DNA of 64,000 nucleotides, from positions 124,001 to 188,000 of the forward strand of contig NZ_BDCF01000006.1 of the NCBI RefSeq assembly GCF_001613365.1, written 5' to 3'. The number at the start of each line of letters is the position of its first letter. Positions within the stretch are counted from its first letter, which is position 1. The position numbers and the translations under genes were made by a program. This document shows positions 61,366 to 64,000 of this stretch, one piece after another. The DNA comes from Nocardia xishanensis NBRC 101358. Lineage in GTDB: Bacteria; Actinomycetota; Actinomycetes; Mycobacteriales; Mycobacteriaceae. The notes beneath the pieces are model-generated. The model worked only from the letters and a program-made list of their open reading frames with translations, had not been told where the DNA came from and made no database searches.

Positions 61366-62148
61366 TCACTGACCGGTGAAAGTGGGCTTGCGCTTCTCCG
61401 CGAAAGCCTTGGGCCCTTCCTTGGCGTCGGCCGACTTGAAGACCTCGGCGCCGAGCTGCGCGTCGATCTTGAAGGCCTCTTCCTCGTGCATGGCCTCGGT
61501 GTCGCGGATGGTGCGCAGAATCGCCTGCACCGCCAGCGGTCCGTTGGCCGCGATCAGGCCGGCCAGTTCGAGCGCCTTGTCCAGCGCGGTGCCGTCCGGG
61601 ACGACATGCCCGATCAGGCCGATCTCCTTGGCCTCGGGCGCGGTGATGTGCCTGCCGGTGAGCAGGATGTCGGCGGCGACGGTGTAGGGAATCTGGCGCA
61701 CCAGGCGCACGGCGGAACCGCCGAGCGGGAACAGGCCCCAGCGCGCCTCGGACACACCGAACTTCGCGCTCTCGCCTGCCACGCGGATGTCGGTGCCTTG
61801 CAGAATCTCGGTGCCGCCCGCGATGGCCGGGCCCTCGACCGCCGCGATCAGCGGCTTGGTGAGCCTGCGGCCCTTGAGCAGCGCCTCGATCTTGGACAGG
61901 TCCCAGCCGCCGCCCTTGAACGAGTCACCCGGGTGCTGGGTGGTCATCGCCTTGAGGTCGGCGCCCGCGCAGAAAGCGCCGCCAGCGCCGGTCAGAATCG
62001 CCACCCGGATGTCCGGATCGCTGTCCACCTGGTCCCAGGCGTCGCGCATGATCGCCATCATTTCGGCCGACAGCGCGTTGCGGGCCTCCGGCCGGTTCAT
62101 GGTGACGATGAGAACGTGATCGCGCTTCTCGACGAGGCAGTGCGGCAT
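61366..62148 (-). CDS. echA19: sterol side-chain enoyl-CoA hydratase EchA19
   Basis: A 260-residue crotonase (Rv3516, 263). [20 protein letters not shown] near residue 12, [10 protein letters not shown] near residue 60 (oxyanion) and [20 protein letters not shown] near residue 103 with Glu; [17 protein letters not shown] holds the second Glu position. It hydrates a side-chain enoyl-CoA in cholesterol degradation. It is divergent from fadD19, as in M. tuberculosis, with a KstR-like site between. Confidence 0.93.
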   Translation of the reverse strand: MPHCLVEKRDHVLIVTMNRPEARNALSAEMMAIMRDAWDQVDSDPDIRVAILTGAGGAFCAGADLKAMTTQHPGDSFKGGGWDLSKIEALLKGRRLTKPLIAAVEGPAIAGGTEILQGTDIRVAGESAKFGVSEARWGLFPLGGSAVRLVRQIPYTVAADILLTGRHITAPEAKEIGLIGHVVPDGTALDKALELAGLIAANGPLAVQAILRTIRDTEAMHEEEAFKIDAQLGAEVFKSADAKEGPKAFAEKRKPTFTGQ

Positions 62149-62183
62149 TGCTGATCTCCTGACTTCCGAGCCTTGTCAAGAAC

Positions 62184-62197
62184 AGTAACACGTTCTA
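62184..62197. promoter_or_regulatory. KstR-type operator between echA19 and fadD19
   Basis: AGTAACACGTTCTA fits TnnAACnnGTTnnA except at the first base. It ends 10 nt before the fadD19 GTG and 36 nt from the echA19 ATG. Confidence 0.72.
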
Positions 62198-62207
62198 TTT
62201 TTAGCGT

Positions 62208-63857
62208 GTGAGCCACAACATAGCCGACCTCGTCGAACATGCCATCGACCTCATGCCCGATCGCGTCGCGCTGGCCGACGACAGCCGTGAGGTGACCTAC
62301 GCGCAGCTGGAGGAGCGAGCCAACAAATTGGCTCACTACCTGCTGGAACAAGGCGTCCAGCCGGGCGACAAGGTCGGCATCTACTCGCGCAACACCATCG
62401 AGGCCGTCGAGGCCATGGTCGCGGTGTTCAAGGCGCGCGCCGTGATGATCAACGTGAACTACCGATACGTCGAGAACGAGTTGCAATACATCTTCGACAA
62501 TTCGGACATGGTCGCGCTGATTCACGAGCGCCGCTACAGCGACAAGGTGGCCGAGGTCCGGCCCGCGAACTCGAAGCTGCGCACCGTCATCGTTGTGGAC
62601 GACGATACGACCGGCGCCATTCCCACCGCAGCGGATTCGGTGGAATACGAAGCGGTCCTCGCGCAGTCCTCCGGCGCGCGCGACTTCGGCGAACGCTCCC
62701 CGGACGACCTGTACATGCTCTACACCGGCGGCACCACCGGCATGCCCAAGGGCGTGATGTGGCGGCAGGAGGACGTGTGGCGCGTGCTCGGCGGCGGCAT
62801 CAACTTCCTCACCGGCGAATACGTCGCCGACGAATGGGATCTGGCCAAGCTCGGCGCGGCCAACCCGCCGATGACCCGGTTCCCGATCCCGCCGATGATC
62901 CACGGCGGCTCCCAGTGGGCCACCTTCCAGAGCCTGTTCGGCGGCGGCAAGACCGTAATGATCCCCGAGTTCAGCGGGCACGGCGTGTGGCAGCACATCG
63001 ACCGCCACGGCATCAACCTCATCTTCATCACCGGCGACGCCATGGCGAGGCCGATGCTGGACGCGCTGATCGAGGGCAACCCGGAAACCGGTGCGCCCTA
63101 TGATCTCTCGACGCTGTTCGCGATCGCCAGCAGTGCGGCGCTGTTCTCACCCGCCATCAAGGAAAAGCTGCTGGATCTGCTGCCGAACCGGATGATCACC
63201 GACTCGATTGGGTCCTCCGAGACCGGTTTCGGCGGACTCAGCATGGTCGCCAAGGGCGAGGCGCACACCGGCGGTCCGCGGGTCAAGATCGACGCCTCCA
63301 CCGAGGTGCTCGACGAGGCGGGCAATCCGGTGGTGCCAGGATCCGGTCAGATCGGCATTCTCGCGCGCAAGGGTCACATTCCGCTGGGCTACTACAAGGA
63401 CGAGGCCAAGACGGCCGCGACCTTCAAGGAGTTCAACGGAACTCGCTACTCGATCCCCGGCGATTACGCGCGGGTCGAGGAGGACGGCACCGTCACCATG
63501 CTCGGCCGCGGTTCGGTCAGCATCAACAGTGGCGGCGAGAAGATCTTCCCCGAGGAGGTCGAGGGCGCGCTCAAATCGCACCCGGAGATCTTCGACGCGC
63601 TGGTGGTCGGTGTCGACGACGAGCGCTGGGGTCAGCGCGTCGTCGCGGTGGTGCAGTGTCGCGGCGAGAATCGTCCCACCCTGGAGGACCTGCGTCCGGT
63701 GCTGACCAAGGAGATCGCGCCGTACAAGCTGCCGCGCAGCCTGTGGTTCGTCGAGGAGATCAAGCGTTCGCCCGCGGGCAAGCCGGACTACCGCTGGGCG
63801 AAGGCTCAGACCGAGGAGCGTCCTGCGGACGAGCACGCCGAGGCGAGCGTCAAGTAG
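62208..63857 (+). CDS. fadD19: steroid side-chain CoA ligase FadD19
   Basis: A 549-residue ligase (M. tuberculosis FadD19 548) with near-continuous resemblance: NIADLVEHAIDLMPDRVAL at the start, P-loop YTGGTTGMPKGVMWR near residue 180, GDAMARPMLDAL near residue 280, ITDSIGSSETGFGG near residue 330, and RSPAGKPDYRWAKAQTEERP at the C-terminus with the catalytic Lys. It activates C26 sterol side-chain acids; in Rhodococcus it is needed for C24-branched sterols. GTG 62208 is used. A terminator follows. Confidence 0.95.
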   Translation: MSHNIADLVEHAIDLMPDRVALADDSREVTYAQLEERANKLAHYLLEQGVQPGDKVGIYSRNTIEAVEAMVAVFKARAVMINVNYRYVENELQYIFDNSDMVALIHERRYSDKVAEVRPANSKLRTVIVVDDDTTGAIPTAADSVEYEAVLAQSSGARDFGERSPDDLYMLYTGGTTGMPKGVMWRQEDVWRVLGGGINFLTGEYVADEWDLAKLGAANPPMTRFPIPPMIHGGSQWATFQSLFGGGKTVMIPEFSGHGVWQHIDRHGINLIFITGDAMARPMLDALIEGNPETGAPYDLSTLFAIASSAALFSPAIKEKLLDLLPNRMITDSIGSSETGFGGLSMVAKGEAHTGGPRVKIDASTEVLDEAGNPVVPGSGQIGILARKGHIPLGYYKDEAKTAATFKEFNGTRYSIPGDYARVEEDGTVTMLGRGSVSINSGGEKIFPEEVEGALKSHPEIFDALVVGVDDERWGQRVVAVVQCRGENRPTLEDLRPVLTKEIAPYKLPRSLWFVEEIKRSPAGKPDYRWAKAQTEERPADEHAEASVK

Positions 63858-63870
63858 TACCTGGAAACGT

Positions 63871-63902
63871 GAAGGGCCGCCGCGGAATTGCGGCGGCCCT
63901 TC
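63871..63902 (+). terminator. intrinsic terminator after fadD19
   Basis: GAAGGGCCGCCGC at 63871-63883 pairs perfectly with 63890-63902 around GGAATT. It lies 13 nt after the fadD19 stop. Confidence 0.85.
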
Positions 63903-64000
63903 GTCGTGTGCCGAGCACGGGCCAAGCGTAGTTTCCGATTGCGCCGATGCTCGCCGCGTCGAGCTCGGCAGCCCTTCGTTGTCAGCGGAACCGTGCCGGG

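Overview
The window is high-GC actinobacterial DNA. Densely packed genes use ATG, GTG and TTG starts, and many neighbouring genes overlap by 1 or 4 nt. The gene content points to a mycolic-acid actinomycete, most likely Nocardia or a close relative. It carries most of the cholesterol/steroid ring-degradation genes known from Mycobacterium tuberculosis and Rhodococcus, an EspR-type regulator, and a PF04672-type methyltransferase common in soil actinomycetes. The genus is inferred from protein resemblance and gene order; no rRNA or tRNA gene was seen to confirm it.

Layout. 1-3.9 kb: tail of a DUF4129 / small membrane protein / MoxR ATPase / DUF58 / membrane protein operon. 4.0-11.5 kb: steroid block 1, with a side-chain MaoC hydratase (chsH3/hsd4B type), kstD, an extra KstD-like flavoprotein, and hsaE-hsaG-hsaF. 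11.7-17.4 kb: accessory genes, namely a methyltransferase, a DUF1059 peptide, ArsR-SRPBCC, a TetR gene divergent from ABM-DUF2867 genes, a broken antitoxin fused tail-to-tail with a truncated YdeI gene, and an SDR-like protein. 17.4-22.7 kb: steroid block 2, hsaA-D-C-B divergent from kshA and a small cysteine protein. 22.8-28.9 kb: accessory genes (cupin, saccharopine-dehydrogenase-like, AraC, VapBC, DUF427, MFS-MarR). 29.0-46.0 kb: the KstR2-type block for the last two steroid rings (HIP catabolism): fadD3-ech-fadE31-fadE32-ipdE2, ipdE1-ipdF, two unknown genes, kstR2-fadA6, ipdC-ipdB-ipdA-echA20 and two SDRs. 46.2-50.1 kb: a secreted Gly-Ser-Ala repeat protein, an ImmA/IrrE protease with a membrane partner, and the EspR-like regulator. 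50.4-63.9 kb: the side-chain block, fadA5 divergent from cyp125, ksi-ltp3-ltp4-DUF35, an F420-type oxidoreductase (Rv3520c-like) with an acyl-CoA ligase, an inserted ECF sigma/VOC pair, and echA19 divergent from fadD19.

Regulation can be read from the DNA. Seven sites fit or nearly fit the KstR form TnnAACnnGTTnnA, and one weaker palindrome lies beside kstD. They sit in the promoters of the kstD, flavoprotein, hsaA, kshA, fadA5/cyp125, ltp/F420, fadD and echA19/fadD19 units. Three AAGCAA/CAAG-type inverted repeats fitting KstR2 sit upstream of fadD3/ipdE1, kstR2 and echA20/SDR. The encoded route runs from side-chain activation and shortening (Cyp125, FadD19, EchA19, ChsH3, FadA5, Ltp3/4) through ring A/B opening (KstD, KshA, HsaABCD, HsaEFG) to HIP degradation (FadD3, IpdF, IpdE1/E2, IpdC, EchA20, IpdAB, FadA6). 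KshB, KstR, Mce4, ChsE1/E2, ChsH1/H2 and Ltp2 are not in this window.

The least explained items are the flavoprotein between kstD and hsaE, the unassigned ligase with a perfect KstR palindrome overlapping the preceding stop codon, the four-cysteine protein after kshA, the minisatellite-encoded surface protein, the protease/membrane module, and a dispersed 55-bp intergenic repeat.
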